From positions 1-9,806 of the forward strand of contig CAZITB010000105.1 in NCBI GenBank assembly GCA_964542055.1: a DNA stretch of 9,806 nt, written 5' to 3'. The translations under genes and the position numbers were made by a program. Shown piece by piece: positions 1 to 6,408 of this stretch. How positions within the stretch are numbered: position 1 is the first letter of the stretch; each line of letters begins with the position of its first letter. The DNA comes from CAZITB01 sp964542055 (lineage in GTDB: Bacteria > Planctomycetota > Phycisphaerae > Sedimentisphaerales > CAMDDF01). The notes below the pieces were generated by a model, which saw only the letters and a program-made list of their open reading frames with translations, was not told where the DNA came from and did not search any database.

Positions 1-1003
1 CGCTCCATTTATTCTCGCCCGGCTTATCATCAACAACCATCAACATTGTCGTATCTTCCGGCACATCAATACCCGCTCCTTCTGCGATATTCTTCGCTGA
101 TACCGCAATTATTGCAGGATTTAATGCCAATTGTCCTGTCTTTTTACTCGGAACCCATAACCAGTTATAAAGTTTTTCCTTTTCCTGAGCATTGCACAGA
201 TAGCCACCTCGTTTTTCAAATGCCTTTACTGTTTCATTGAAAACAGATTCCTGAATAACGATCGAATTATCCGAAGAACAGCTTGTTGCATTATCAAATG
301 TCTTGCTGACAAATATCTTCTGGGCTGCATCTTCAACATCAGCATCCTCTGCCACAATAATAACCGGATTACCTGCACCAACACCATAAGCAGGCGTTCC
401 ACTGGAATACGCTGCACCAACCATCACAGCACCACCGGTCGCCAGAACAAGATCAACTTTATTCATCAATTCCTGACTAAGTGCAACAGAAGGTTCCGGC
501 ACCCACTGGATCAAATCTTCAGGTGCGCCAACTTTTTTCAGACCTTCTCGCATAAATTCACAAACAACTCTGCAGGATTTTTTTGCCTTAGGATGGGGAG
601 CAAAAATGACAGCATTTCTACCTTTTAATATTGAAACCGCATTACTTGCAGGCGTAGCTGTCGGATTTGTAACCGGTGTTAAAGCTCCAACAACACCAAC
701 AGGCTTGGCATATTTGTCTATTTTTTTCTCGGCATCTGAGTCGATAAGATCGACACTTTTAGCGCCTTTAATGTCTTTACAAACTCCGAGAACTTTAACC
801 TTATGCTTTGTCAGCTTATGCTCATAAACTCCCATTCCAGTTTCTTCGACAGCAATTTTTGCACATGCGGCGATATTTTCATCCTTATAAACCTGCCAGC
901 CCACCGACAAACAAACTTCATCAATCTGCTCTTGAGTATAATCAGCTATCTTCTGCTGAGCATCACGAGCTTTTTTTATAAGATTTTCAATTACATTTTC
1001 CAT
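1..1003 (-). CDS. CoA-acylating aldehyde dehydrogenase, probably sulfoacetaldehyde dehydrogenase (partial, C-terminus off window)
   Basis: The first 334 residues are visible; the gene runs off the left edge, so the C-terminus is missing. The protein aligns by eye with the N-terminal acylating domain of AdhE and with EutE/PduP-type enzymes: TQEQID near residue 23, EETGMG at 53-58, TPVTNPT at 109-115, FAPHPKAKKS near 134-143, LATGG at 187-191 and YGVGAGNP at 206-213. The catalytic cysteine is Cys242 in the context DNATSCSSDNS. From memory, this NATSCSS pattern is typical of sulfoacetaldehyde dehydrogenases (SauS/SqwD), whereas AdhE has DNGVICASEQS. The reaction would be aldehyde + CoA + NAD(P)+ to acyl-CoA in the cytoplasm. 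There is no EutE-like N-terminal microcompartment-targeting extension. The neighbouring TauE-type permease supports a sulfonate substrate. The acylating class is secure; the substrate is inferred, and acetaldehyde or propionaldehyde remain possible. Confidence 0.85.
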   Translation of the reverse strand, partial: MENVIENLIKKARDAQQKIADYTQEQIDEVCLSVGWQVYKDENIAACAKIAVEETGMGVYEHKLTKHKVKVLGVCKDIKGAKSVDLIDSDAEKKIDKYAKPVGVVGALTPVTNPTATPASNAVSILKGRNAVIFAPHPKAKKSCRVVCEFMREGLKKVGAPEDLIQWVPEPSVALSQELMNKVDLVLATGGAVMVGAAYSSGTPAYGVGAGNPVIIVAEDADVEDAAQKIFVSKTFDNATSCSSDNSIVIQESVFNETVKAFEKRGGYLCNAQEKEKLYNWLWVPSKKTGQLALNPAIIAVSAKNIAEGAGIDVPEDTTMLMVVDDKPGENKWS

Positions 1004-1010
1004 TTTATCA

Positions 1011-1016
1011 ACCTCT
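1011..1016 (-). promoter_or_regulatory. Ribosome binding site of the aldehyde dehydrogenase
   Basis: AGAGGT on the minus strand lies 7 nt before the ATG at 1003. It fixes this ATG as the start. Most other minus-strand genes in the window lack such a site. Confidence 0.6.
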
Positions 1017-1065
1017 TAAATTAAAACTTAAATCTAATATTTGCAGTAGCAACATTTTTTAACGC

Positions 1066-1100
1066 CTTTCTTTTTGCTGGGCTTTACACAAAGCAGAAAG
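1066..1100. repeat. Imperfect inverted repeat between permease and dehydrogenase genes
   Basis: CTTTC and TGCT (1066-1078) face AGCA and GAAAG (1092-1100), with a small bulge. A nested GCTTT-acac-AAAGC hairpin occupies 1081-1094. No clear U-tract follows on the minus strand, so this is at most a weak attenuator or an mRNA processing hairpin. The rest of the 146-bp gap (1004-1149) shows nothing recognisable. Confidence 0.25.
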
Positions 1101-1149
1101 AGATAAAATAAGCAATAAAATCAGGTAAGCTTTCTTAATAATAGTATTC

Positions 1150-1548
1150 CTATCCTTTCATTATTAATAGTAGCCCCAGCAATAAAAGCATAGCATTAAT
1201 AACTTTAGTTAAGTGTTGGTTTTTTAGCCTGTGTGATATCAATGAACCAATAAAAGTAAAAAAAATAATAAATGGCATAAATGTCAAACCACTTGCAACG
1301 ATCTGCCAATTTAATAGTTCCATTTTCCAGAATGAAAAAATAATCATAAAAGTCATTACAGAAAAAATTAGCTGAAGATTTGCCATAGCATTTCGAACAG
1401 GCAAATGCGAATTATAGCTATACAAAACTAATGGTGGGCCGGGTATATTAAAGGCACCGCCCAAAAGACCACTAACAGCTCCAGCAATCCACTTAAAATA
1501 TCGATTTGCAAAAATTGTCATGTGTTTTTTTTGTAATAAAGCCGTCAT
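1150..1548 (-). CDS. TauE/SafE-family anion permease, C-terminal half
   Basis: This 132-residue hydrophobic protein matches the second half of TauE/SafE (formerly DUF81) permeases. Residues 21-43 carry the glycine-rich half-signature (GAVSGLLGGAFNIPGPPLVL, then Y) at the start of the second internal repeat. Further hydrophobic segments lie at roughly 60-75, 82-105 and 115-130. Its ATG overlaps the stop codon of the N-terminal half in an ATGA, and no Shine-Dalgarno site is visible. The two pieces sum to 243 residues, about the usual full length of the family, so nothing is missing except a common frame. It is either the downstream part of a frameshifted gene or one subunit of a split carrier made by translational coupling. 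The family exports or imports sulfite, sulfoacetate and similar anions. Confidence 0.7.
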   Translation of the reverse strand: MTALLQKKHMTIFANRYFKWIAGAVSGLLGGAFNIPGPPLVLYSYNSHLPVRNAMANLQLIFSVMTFMIIFSFWKMELLNWQIVASGLTFMPFIIFFTFIGSLISHRLKNQHLTKVINAMLLLLGLLLIMKG

Positions 1549-1880
1549 GAAACAATTACAATAACAATACCTAATGACCTAATAACAAATACAGGGTTAA
1601 TATTTCTTAGATAATATGTTCCAAGTGGAACGAATACGAAAGATAAAATTATTATAACTATTGTATCTTTCCAGATAATGTCTTTTCTTAACAACCATGC
1701 TAAATAAAAACAATTTGCAGTAGCAGCAATTAAATCTAAAGGCACAGCAAGTTTTGGGCCTAATACTAATGATAATATCCCAACAGATATCATGCTAAAA
1801 CCAAAACCACATGTACCATGTACAAGGCCTGCCAGTGAAAAAACAACTGCTACTACAAATATTTGAAGTCCTGATAGCAT
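1545..1880 (-). CDS. TauE/SafE-family anion permease, N-terminal half
   Basis: This 111-residue membrane protein contains the first repeat of a TauE/SafE permease: a hydrophobic helix at 5-20, the glycine-rich GTCGFGFSMISVG signature at 22-34, and helices at about 32-60, 72-92 and 97-110. It stops at TGA (1547-1545), just where the second repeat of the family should follow, and that second half is encoded in the -1 frame starting one base earlier (ATGA overlap). In sulfonate catabolism TauE-like proteins move sulfite or sulfoacetate across the inner membrane, which fits the adjacent aldehyde dehydrogenase. The start at 1880 gives a normal family N-terminus, although no ribosome binding site is seen. 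The gene follows the ROK gene by 94 bp on the same strand. Confidence 0.7.
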   Translation of the reverse strand: MLSGLQIFVVAVVFSLAGLVHGTCGFGFSMISVGILSLVLGPKLAVPLDLIAATANCFYLAWLLRKDIIWKDTIVIIILSFVFVPLGTYYLRNINPVFVIRSLGIVIVIVS

Positions 1881-1974
1881 TAATTAAATTCTTTTTTTAA
1901 ACAAATATAAACAGCTTATCTTAAATACTCTTAATAAGGTATGACCTGAAAACAAACAATCTAACAGTCACATG

Positions 1975-3081
1975 TCATTTTTGATTATCCAGATAAGATT
2001 CCAGATGGTTTCCTGCTGCAATTATCGCAGCACCAATACTTGTCTTAAACTCAACAGGTTCCCCAAAAATTACTTCCGGAGACTTTATGCCAATATTATC
2101 TATATGATTTGCTATGCTTTCTCTAAATGGCTCAATGAATATATCTGAATAATCATTGTAAATCCCATTAAGTATCACCGCTGGACTATAAAAAAGTTTC
2201 AATAAATTTGAAAGCCCAATACCTAAATACTCGGCCCTTTTGGTTAATTCTTTTTTAAGTGATAACTCGCTGGAAAATTCAGACAAATTCCATGTTCGAC
2301 CAGATGCGAAGGTGTCCAGGCAACCTCGCTGGCCACAAATACACTTTTGACCTTTGATATCTATTTGCATATGGCCAATCTCTCCGGAATTAATATTATT
2401 CATAGAAAGTACCGAACCGTTTGAACAAATAGACATCCCAATGCCATATCGAGTTAGTATCGAAATAAAATCTTTTTTATCTTTTGCTACACCAACAGCT
2501 CTTTCATATTCCGTAATACAAAAAACATTATTTGCTGTTACAATTGGTAAACCTAACTGTGAAAGTTTTTTCTCAGCATTAAAATCAACCCATTTACCAG
2601 GAGGCAAGTAAGTTCTGGAACGATGTTTTTTGCAATCAACTAAACCCGGTAAACCTATGCCAACACCTGCAATTTTCTTTCTATCGATACCGGAATTTTC
2701 TAAAACCTCAGCTATTAAGCCGAGCCATTGCTTTGTTATCATATTTTGCGACCATGACTGCACAAGAGCTCTTTTACCACGAGAAATAATATTCTTATTA
2801 CAATCAATCAGACAAACTCTTAACGCAAGCCCTTCCAAGTCTGTTCCAAGAAAGTAGGCAGTATCAGGTCTTATATTAAGCGATGTAGTCTTGCGACCTC
2901 TCTGAGTAGCGTTGGTCTTTTCACCTTCTGTAATAAGCCCCAGCTCAAACATACGATTTACTATCAAAGTAACTGATGCTTTGCTGAGATTGAAGTGATC
3001 CCGTATTTCCATCCTGCTTGAAAGGCCGGAGAGAAACATTCCCTTGACAATATTACCTAAAGATATACCAGTATTTACCAT
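1975..3081 (-). CDS. ROK-family transcriptional regulator (sugar-responsive repressor)
   Basis: This 368-residue protein has the NagC/Mlc/XylR layout. An N-terminal winged helix-turn-helix spans about 8-66 (SRMEIRDHFNLSKASVTLIV, then GLI and GRK), followed by a two-lobed ROK sugar-kinase fold. The ROK zinc site is intact: GEIGH with His227, and CICGQRGC with Cys237, Cys239 and Cys244. The kinase parts are not intact. The phosphate-binding loop reads GTDLEGLA (79-86) instead of DxGxT, and the usual END/NDxN catalytic aspartate is replaced in ANNVF (Asn185). It should therefore bind an effector sugar without phosphorylating it. It is divergent from the hydrolase gene, and the intergenic region carries three copies of a palindrome that are good operator candidates for it. 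The family assignment is firm; the effector is unknown. Confidence 0.9.
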   Translation of the reverse strand: MVNTGISLGNIVKGMFLSGLSSRMEIRDHFNLSKASVTLIVNRMFELGLITEGEKTNATQRGRKTTSLNIRPDTAYFLGTDLEGLALRVCLIDCNKNIISRGKRALVQSWSQNMITKQWLGLIAEVLENSGIDRKKIAGVGIGLPGLVDCKKHRSRTYLPPGKWVDFNAEKKLSQLGLPIVTANNVFCITEYERAVGVAKDKKDFISILTRYGIGMSICSNGSVLSMNNINSGEIGHMQIDIKGQKCICGQRGCLDTFASGRTWNLSEFSSELSLKKELTKRAEYLGIGLSNLLKLFYSPAVILNGIYNDYSDIFIEPFRESIANHIDNIGIKSPEVIFGEPVEFKTSIGAAIIAAGNHLESYLDNQK

Positions 3082-3083
3082 AT

Positions 3084-3098
3084 TTTAATATTAAACTA
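3084..3098 (-). promoter_or_regulatory. Candidate ROK operator, site A
   Basis: On the minus strand this reads TAGTTTAATATTAAA and contains the perfect 12-bp palindrome TTTAATATTAAA. It sits 3 bp upstream of the ROK start codon, in the expected leader. It is the same 15-mer as site B, in opposite orientation. Confidence 0.5.
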
Positions 3099-3152
3099 AT
3101 TTTTTAACTTTAAACATAAAGCTGTTTTTTAGTACAAAAAACGAACTTTATA

Positions 3153-3167
3153 TAGTTTAATATTAAA
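3153..3167 (+). promoter_or_regulatory. Candidate ROK operator, site B
   Basis: TAGTTTAATATTAAA on the plus strand, identical to site A on the minus strand. Its palindromic core (3156-3167) lies over the spacer and -10 box of the inferred ROK promoter, a position suited to autorepression. Confidence 0.55.
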
Positions 3168-3182
3168 TTATATTTATGTCAA
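3154..3182 (-). promoter_or_regulatory. Inferred sigma70-type promoter of the ROK gene
   Basis: The minus strand has a perfect TTGACA (3182-3177), a 17-nt spacer and TAAACT (3159-3154) as -10 box. Transcription would start near 3147, giving a leader of about 65 nt that contains operator site A. Confidence 0.5.
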
Positions 3183-3206
3183 GAACTATTTTTATTAAAA
3201 GTCTGG

Positions 3207-3234
3207 TTGACAAATCAGTTGTTTAATATACAAT
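3207..3234 (+). promoter_or_regulatory. Inferred sigma70-type promoter of the hydrolase gene
   Basis: Plus strand TTGACA (3207-3212), a 16-nt spacer and TACAAT (3229-3234). The predicted start near 3241 leaves a short leader with an AAGGA ribosome binding site. The -10 box overlaps operator site C. Confidence 0.65.
3219..3233 (+). promoter_or_regulatory. Candidate ROK operator, site C (degenerate)
   Basis: TTGTTTAATATACAA is an imperfect palindrome with TTGT/ACAA arms. It shares the nine bases GTTTAATAT with sites A and B and overlaps the -10 box of the hydrolase promoter. Confidence 0.45.
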
Positions 3235-3249
3235 CATTGGCTATTTATT

Positions 3250-3254
3250 AAGGA
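3250..3254 (+). promoter_or_regulatory. Ribosome binding site of the hydrolase gene
   Basis: AAGGA lies 8 nt upstream of the ATG at 3263 and supports that start. Confidence 0.7.
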
Positions 3255-3262
3255 CTTTAGAT

Positions 3263-5287
3263 ATGCATAAATTACGATTTCGACAGGTTCATCTGGATTT
3301 TCACACATCTGAAGCCATTGAGGATATTGGAAGTCAGTTTGACAAATTACAGTTCCAGCAAGCCCTGAGAGATGGGCACGTCAATTCAATTACCTGCTTT
3401 GCAAAGTGTCATCACGGATGGAGTTATTACGACACCCAAGTTGGACTAAAACATCCAAACCTTAACTTTGACCTTTTAAAAGCCCAATACGAAGTCTGTA
3501 AAGAAGTCGATGTTAATATTCCGATATATCTTTCAGCAGGTTTCGATAACGCTATTTCTCATAAGCATCCAGAATGGCGAGTCAACTTTGCAACTAACTC
3601 AGACTGGGCACCTTCCCCTATTAAAGCTAACTGGCATATAATGTGTTTCAATAGCCCGTATACAGAATATTTGTGTAATCAAATCAAAGAAGTACTAAAA
3701 AATTTTCCAGATTGTCATGGGATTTTTCTTGATATAATATGTAAATTCGACTGCGTTTGCGAATATTGTCTTGACTGGATGCACGAAAACGACCTTGACG
3801 CATCGAAACAGGAAGATCGTAATATTTGCTCTGAAAACGCTTTAAAAAGATATTATGAAATGACAACAAACACCGTGAGGTCGATAAATCCAAAAATGCC
3901 GATATTCCATAATAGCGGCCATATTCAGCGAGGTAACCGTGATCTGCTTAAATACATTTCACATCTTGAGTTGGAATCACTGCCAACGGGCGGCTGGGGC
4001 TATGACCACTTCCCAATATCAGCTAAATATTGTAAAAACCTGGATTTAGATTTTCTGGGAATGACCGGAAAATTCCACACCACCTGGGCAGAATTTGGAG
4101 GCTATAAGCATCCCAATGCTCTGAAATATGAATGTGCAGCAATGATCAGCTTCGGTGCAAAATGCAGCATTGGCGATCAATTGCACCCATCCGGAAAAAT
4201 GGACGAAAGCACTTACAAAATGATCGGCCAAGCATATCAGCAAGTTAAGGAATGTGAAAGTTGGTGCCAGGACACACAAAATATTGCTGACATTGGCCTG
4301 CTTTCAAGCCAATCAGCCGCAGATGCCGCAGCTGACAGACATGCCGGCGATGACGCTGACACCGGTGCCGCAAGAATATTGCTTGAGGGCCATTTTCTTT
4401 TTGATGTTATTGATACTGAAATGGATTTTTCTAAATATAAACTTATACTCTTGCCTGACGATGTTAGAATCTCTAATAATTTAAAAGCTAAACTGGATAA
4501 TTATCTGGAAGCAGGTGGCAAACTACTTCTGTCGGGTGAAAGTGGACTAACCGCTAACAAAAAAGAATTTATGTTCGATCTAGGAGCTGAATATTTTGGT
4601 CCCAGTGAATTTTGCCCCGATTATGTGTTGCCGGCGGAAAATTTACGACCAGAATATCTCGATTCACCATTTGTGATGTACATGCGTTCACAAAGAATTA
4701 AAATAAAAGATGGCCTGTCAATCGGCAAGATTTATGATCCATATTTTAACAGAGCATACAAACATTTTTGCAGCCACCAGCATACTCCGCCAAGAACTGA
4801 GCCTTCTGAGTTTGATTGTGGCGTAATTAAAGACAACATATGCTACATATGCTACCTTGCACACCCTGTTTTCAGCATATATAAAGCAATGGGAGCTGCT
4901 GTTTATAAAGAATTTATTATCAATGTCATCAACAAAATGCTTGAAAATAAGACACTAAAAACAAATCTTCCATCAACCGCTAGAGTCAGCCTGATGTCAC
5001 AAGAAGATAAAAAAGTTCTTCATATTCTTTATGCTAACAAGATCAACCGTGGCGGCCCAATGAAACTTGAAGGCGGCACAATTAGCGATGAAAGCAAAAG
5101 CATTGAAATAATCGAAGAGTTGACACCTCTTTATAATGTCGATGTATGCTTAAATTTAGACCAGAAAGTCGAATCTGTAAAAATTCAACCACAAAATGAA
5201 GCCGTAGAATTCACACAGGAAAATAGCCAGCTAAAACTTAAAGTAGATAGGATGATTTATCATCAAATGATAGAATTAAAATATTAG
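3263..5287 (+). CDS. Hypothetical glycosyl hydrolase (GHL6-like TIM barrel with trimerisation-like domain)
   Basis: A 674-residue protein without signal peptide or membrane segment, so cytoplasmic. It opens with RQVHLDFHTSEAIEDIG, followed by ITCFAKCHHGWSYYDT (43-58) and HPEW (102-105). From memory this is the hallmark of a widespread family annotated as hypothetical glycosyl hydrolase 6 or as 'beta-galactosidase trimerisation domain-containing protein'. Residues about 1-330 form the predicted TIM barrel. IFLDI (154-158) followed by a Cys-rich stretch (Cys160, 164, 166, 169), and LELES (235-239), carry acidic residues where a retaining glycosidase would have its catalytic pair; this is a suggestion only. 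Residues about 340-470, with YKLILLPDDVRIS and LEAGGKLLLSGESG, resemble the GH42-type trimerisation (amidotransferase-like) domain. A C-terminal beta-rich part follows. The substrate is unknown. Its own promoter faces the ROK regulator, so it is probably induced by the same sugar. Confidence 0.75.
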   Translation: MHKLRFRQVHLDFHTSEAIEDIGSQFDKLQFQQALRDGHVNSITCFAKCHHGWSYYDTQVGLKHPNLNFDLLKAQYEVCKEVDVNIPIYLSAGFDNAISHKHPEWRVNFATNSDWAPSPIKANWHIMCFNSPYTEYLCNQIKEVLKNFPDCHGIFLDIICKFDCVCEYCLDWMHENDLDASKQEDRNICSENALKRYYEMTTNTVRSINPKMPIFHNSGHIQRGNRDLLKYISHLELESLPTGGWGYDHFPISAKYCKNLDLDFLGMTGKFHTTWAEFGGYKHPNALKYECAAMISFGAKCSIGDQLHPSGKMDESTYKMIGQAYQQVKECESWCQDTQNIADIGLLSSQSAADAAADRHAGDDADTGAARILLEGHFLFDVIDTEMDFSKYKLILLPDDVRISNNLKAKLDNYLEAGGKLLLSGESGLTANKKEFMFDLGAEYFGPSEFCPDYVLPAENLRPEYLDSPFVMYMRSQRIKIKDGLSIGKIYDPYFNRAYKHFCSHQHTPPRTEPSEFDCGVIKDNICYICYLAHPVFSIYKAMGAAVYKEFIINVINKMLENKTLKTNLPSTARVSLMSQEDKKVLHILYANKINRGGPMKLEGGTISDESKSIEIIEELTPLYNVDVCLNLDQKVESVKIQPQNEAVEFTQENSQLKLKVDRMIYHQMIELKY

Positions 5288-5320
5288 GAATCAACAACGT
5301 TCCAACTATCTATGGTTTCT

Positions 5321-5349
5321 CGGTGTAAGCGTGATGTATGCATACACCG
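5321..5349. repeat. Inverted repeat downstream of the hydrolase gene
   Basis: CGGTGTA (5321-5327) pairs with TACACCG (5343-5349) around a 15-nt loop that contains GTATGCATAC across its edge. It lies between the hydrolase stop and the convergent winged-helix gene. No T-run follows on either strand close by, so a weak terminator or protein-binding site are both possible. Confidence 0.4.
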
Positions 5350-5368
5350 CCTCGTTACAATCTATTCA

Positions 5369-5947
5369 TTATGTTTTCATTTGAGCATTGGTTAAGAGTT
5401 TTTTTAGTTGAATTCCAATATCTGTAAGCTGGTATCTGGGGTATGCCATTTTTTTGACTTTCACAGGCTCAACTATATTTTTGGCTGCAAACAGCCTTAT
5501 AATGTCCCTGATATTGTTGGCACTGATATTGATGTTAGGTTTATGTAGTCTCAACACTTTTTTTATCTCAGAAGCCCTCATAGGCTCATTTAAAGCCTTA
5601 ATTACAGCTGCCCTGTGATCAAAGCACACCCAGCCATACAACTGCCAGTCAATATCCGGTGAATTATATTTTTTCATAGGTATACCTATTTTTTTATTAA
5701 GTTGATTTCGGTATACCTGCCCTTTCCTGGTCAGGCCATATAATCTGCTGTTACGCGATTTGGGATTCATGCATGATGTAAGATTTCTTTTTTTCATTTT
5801 TCTTAAGATATGGCTGCAGCTGTCTAAAGGTATACCGACCCTTTTACTTATCTGCCCTGCTGTCAAAGGCTGATCTAAGGTAATCAGTATTTTTCTTCTA
5901 TCTTCTTTCTCTGTTAACCATTTGTGAACATTGCTATTTTGCATCAT
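5369..5947 (-). CDS. Tandem winged-helix DNA-binding protein (uncharacterised)
   Basis: A basic 192-residue protein that I do not recognise by name. It reads as two winged-helix domains in a row. The first (about 17-83) has RRKILITLDQPLTAGQISKR, then a recognition-helix segment and wing ending in YGLTRKG (70-76). The second (about 111-185) has RAAVIKALNEPMRASEIKKV and ends its wing in YQLTDIG (162-168). The matching layout of helix, 'xPxxAxxI', and 'Y-x-LT-x-x-G' suggests internal duplication of a MarR/ArsR-like fold. There is no effector domain. Two ATG codons in a row (5947, 5944) begin the frame with no Shine-Dalgarno site at normal distance; a TATAAT box ends 2 nt before the first ATG, so the mRNA may be nearly leaderless. 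A perfect palindrome lies just upstream and could be its own operator. Confidence 0.7.
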   Translation of the reverse strand: MMQNSNVHKWLTEKEDRRKILITLDQPLTAGQISKRVGIPLDSCSHILRKMKKRNLTSCMNPKSRNSRLYGLTRKGQVYRNQLNKKIGIPMKKYNSPDIDWQLYGWVCFDHRAAVIKALNEPMRASEIKKVLRLHKPNINISANNIRDIIRLFAAKNIVEPVKVKKMAYPRYQLTDIGIQLKKLLTNAQMKT

Positions 5948-5948
5948 T

Positions 5949-5954
5949 ATAATG
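5949..5954 (-). promoter_or_regulatory. Possible -10 box of the tandem winged-helix gene
   Basis: TATAAT on the minus strand ends 2 nt upstream of the first ATG. Transcription from it would begin at or within the double ATG, giving a leaderless message. The matching -35 position holds only a poor hexamer (AGACAT). An AAGGAG on the same strand (5981-5976) is too far from the ATG to serve it. Confidence 0.3.
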
Positions 5955-5970
5955 CATTAGCCGGCTAATG
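5955..5970. promoter_or_regulatory. Perfect 16-bp palindrome, candidate operator of the tandem winged-helix gene
   Basis: CATTAGCCGGCTAATG is fully self-complementary. It lies 7 bp upstream of the first ATG of the winged-helix gene and directly upstream of its TATAAT box. The GC core in an AT-rich region makes it stand out. Autoregulation by the downstream DNA-binding protein is the simplest reading. Confidence 0.5.
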
Positions 5971-6088
5971 TCTTACTCCTTCAAACCACACATATCAGTT
6001 TGATGAGCCAATTGGTATAAATGACAGGTAAAGACTCTTTTTAGTAATTGAACTGTTTTGCCGAATAACAGACAAATCTTAAGTTCTT

Positions 6089-6104
6089 ACTACTTTAGAG
6101 TAGT
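6089..6104. repeat. Near-perfect palindrome in the 5948-6210 intergenic region
   Basis: ACTACTTTAGAGTAGT has five paired bases on each side of an imperfect centre. It lies about 107 bp upstream of the small zinc protein gene. The remainder of the 263-bp gap holds only weak promoter-like boxes (TTGTTA, 17 nt, TAATTT just before the gene), and no convincing RNA gene. Confidence 0.3.
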
Positions 6105-6210
6105 TAGTGCCACTTAATAATGACACCATATATGGGTTTAAAAAGGTTTCGGTCGCAGTTGTTACCTAGAACAGTTGAAACTAATTTAAGCAGCTTTGTT
6201 TTTTCCTGCA

Positions 6211-6408
6211 ATGGAAACTAAAAAAAACTGTGCAAACTGCGATAGACCGCTAGATGTAGGGCTTGATGCGAAACGGGTTGACGAGGGAGTGATCGGAACA
6301 AGAGGCTTCGTGCCTCTCGACAAGACACTGTTTTTCTGCTGCGAAGAATGCATCAAAGATTACTACGACCTAAGCGATCTGCCAAGCATGCCCCGAAGAA
6401 TACCGTAA
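6211..6408 (+). CDS. Small zinc-binding protein (uncharacterised, 65 aa)
   Basis: Five cysteines, Cys7 and Cys10 (CANC) plus Cys43, Cys44 and Cys47 (FFCCEEC), form a treble-clef or TRASH-like zinc-binding pattern with a 32-residue loop. Other marks are GVIGTRGFVPLD (26-37) and the C-terminal PSMPRRIP. I do not know its function; the tidy, conserved-looking motif argues for a real gene. The ATG at 6211 is chosen over an upstream TTG at 6196, since the cysteine motif begins 6 residues later; neither has a Shine-Dalgarno site. Its codons look richer in G+C than the flanking genes, which suggests a core gene between accessory blocks. It converges on the integrase gene with 31 bp between stops. 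Confidence 0.7.
   Translation: METKKNCANCDRPLDVGLDAKRVDEGVIGTRGFVPLDKTLFFCCEECIKDYYDLSDLPSMPRRIP

Noticed and set aside
606..1024. Two plus-strand ORFs of 73 codons each
   Set aside because: They lie antisense over the well-supported aldehyde dehydrogenase and its start region, have no recognisable motif and no ribosome binding site.
4046..4484. ORFs of 77 (minus) and 76 (plus) codons inside the hydrolase gene
   Set aside because: The hydrolase frame is continuous over this stretch and matches a family; these are shadows.
5934..5957. Seven-residue leader peptide (MHYNDAK) overlapping the start of the winged-helix gene
   Set aside because: The only Shine-Dalgarno-like string (AAGGAG) is 18 nt from its ATG, and there is no attenuator structure behind it.
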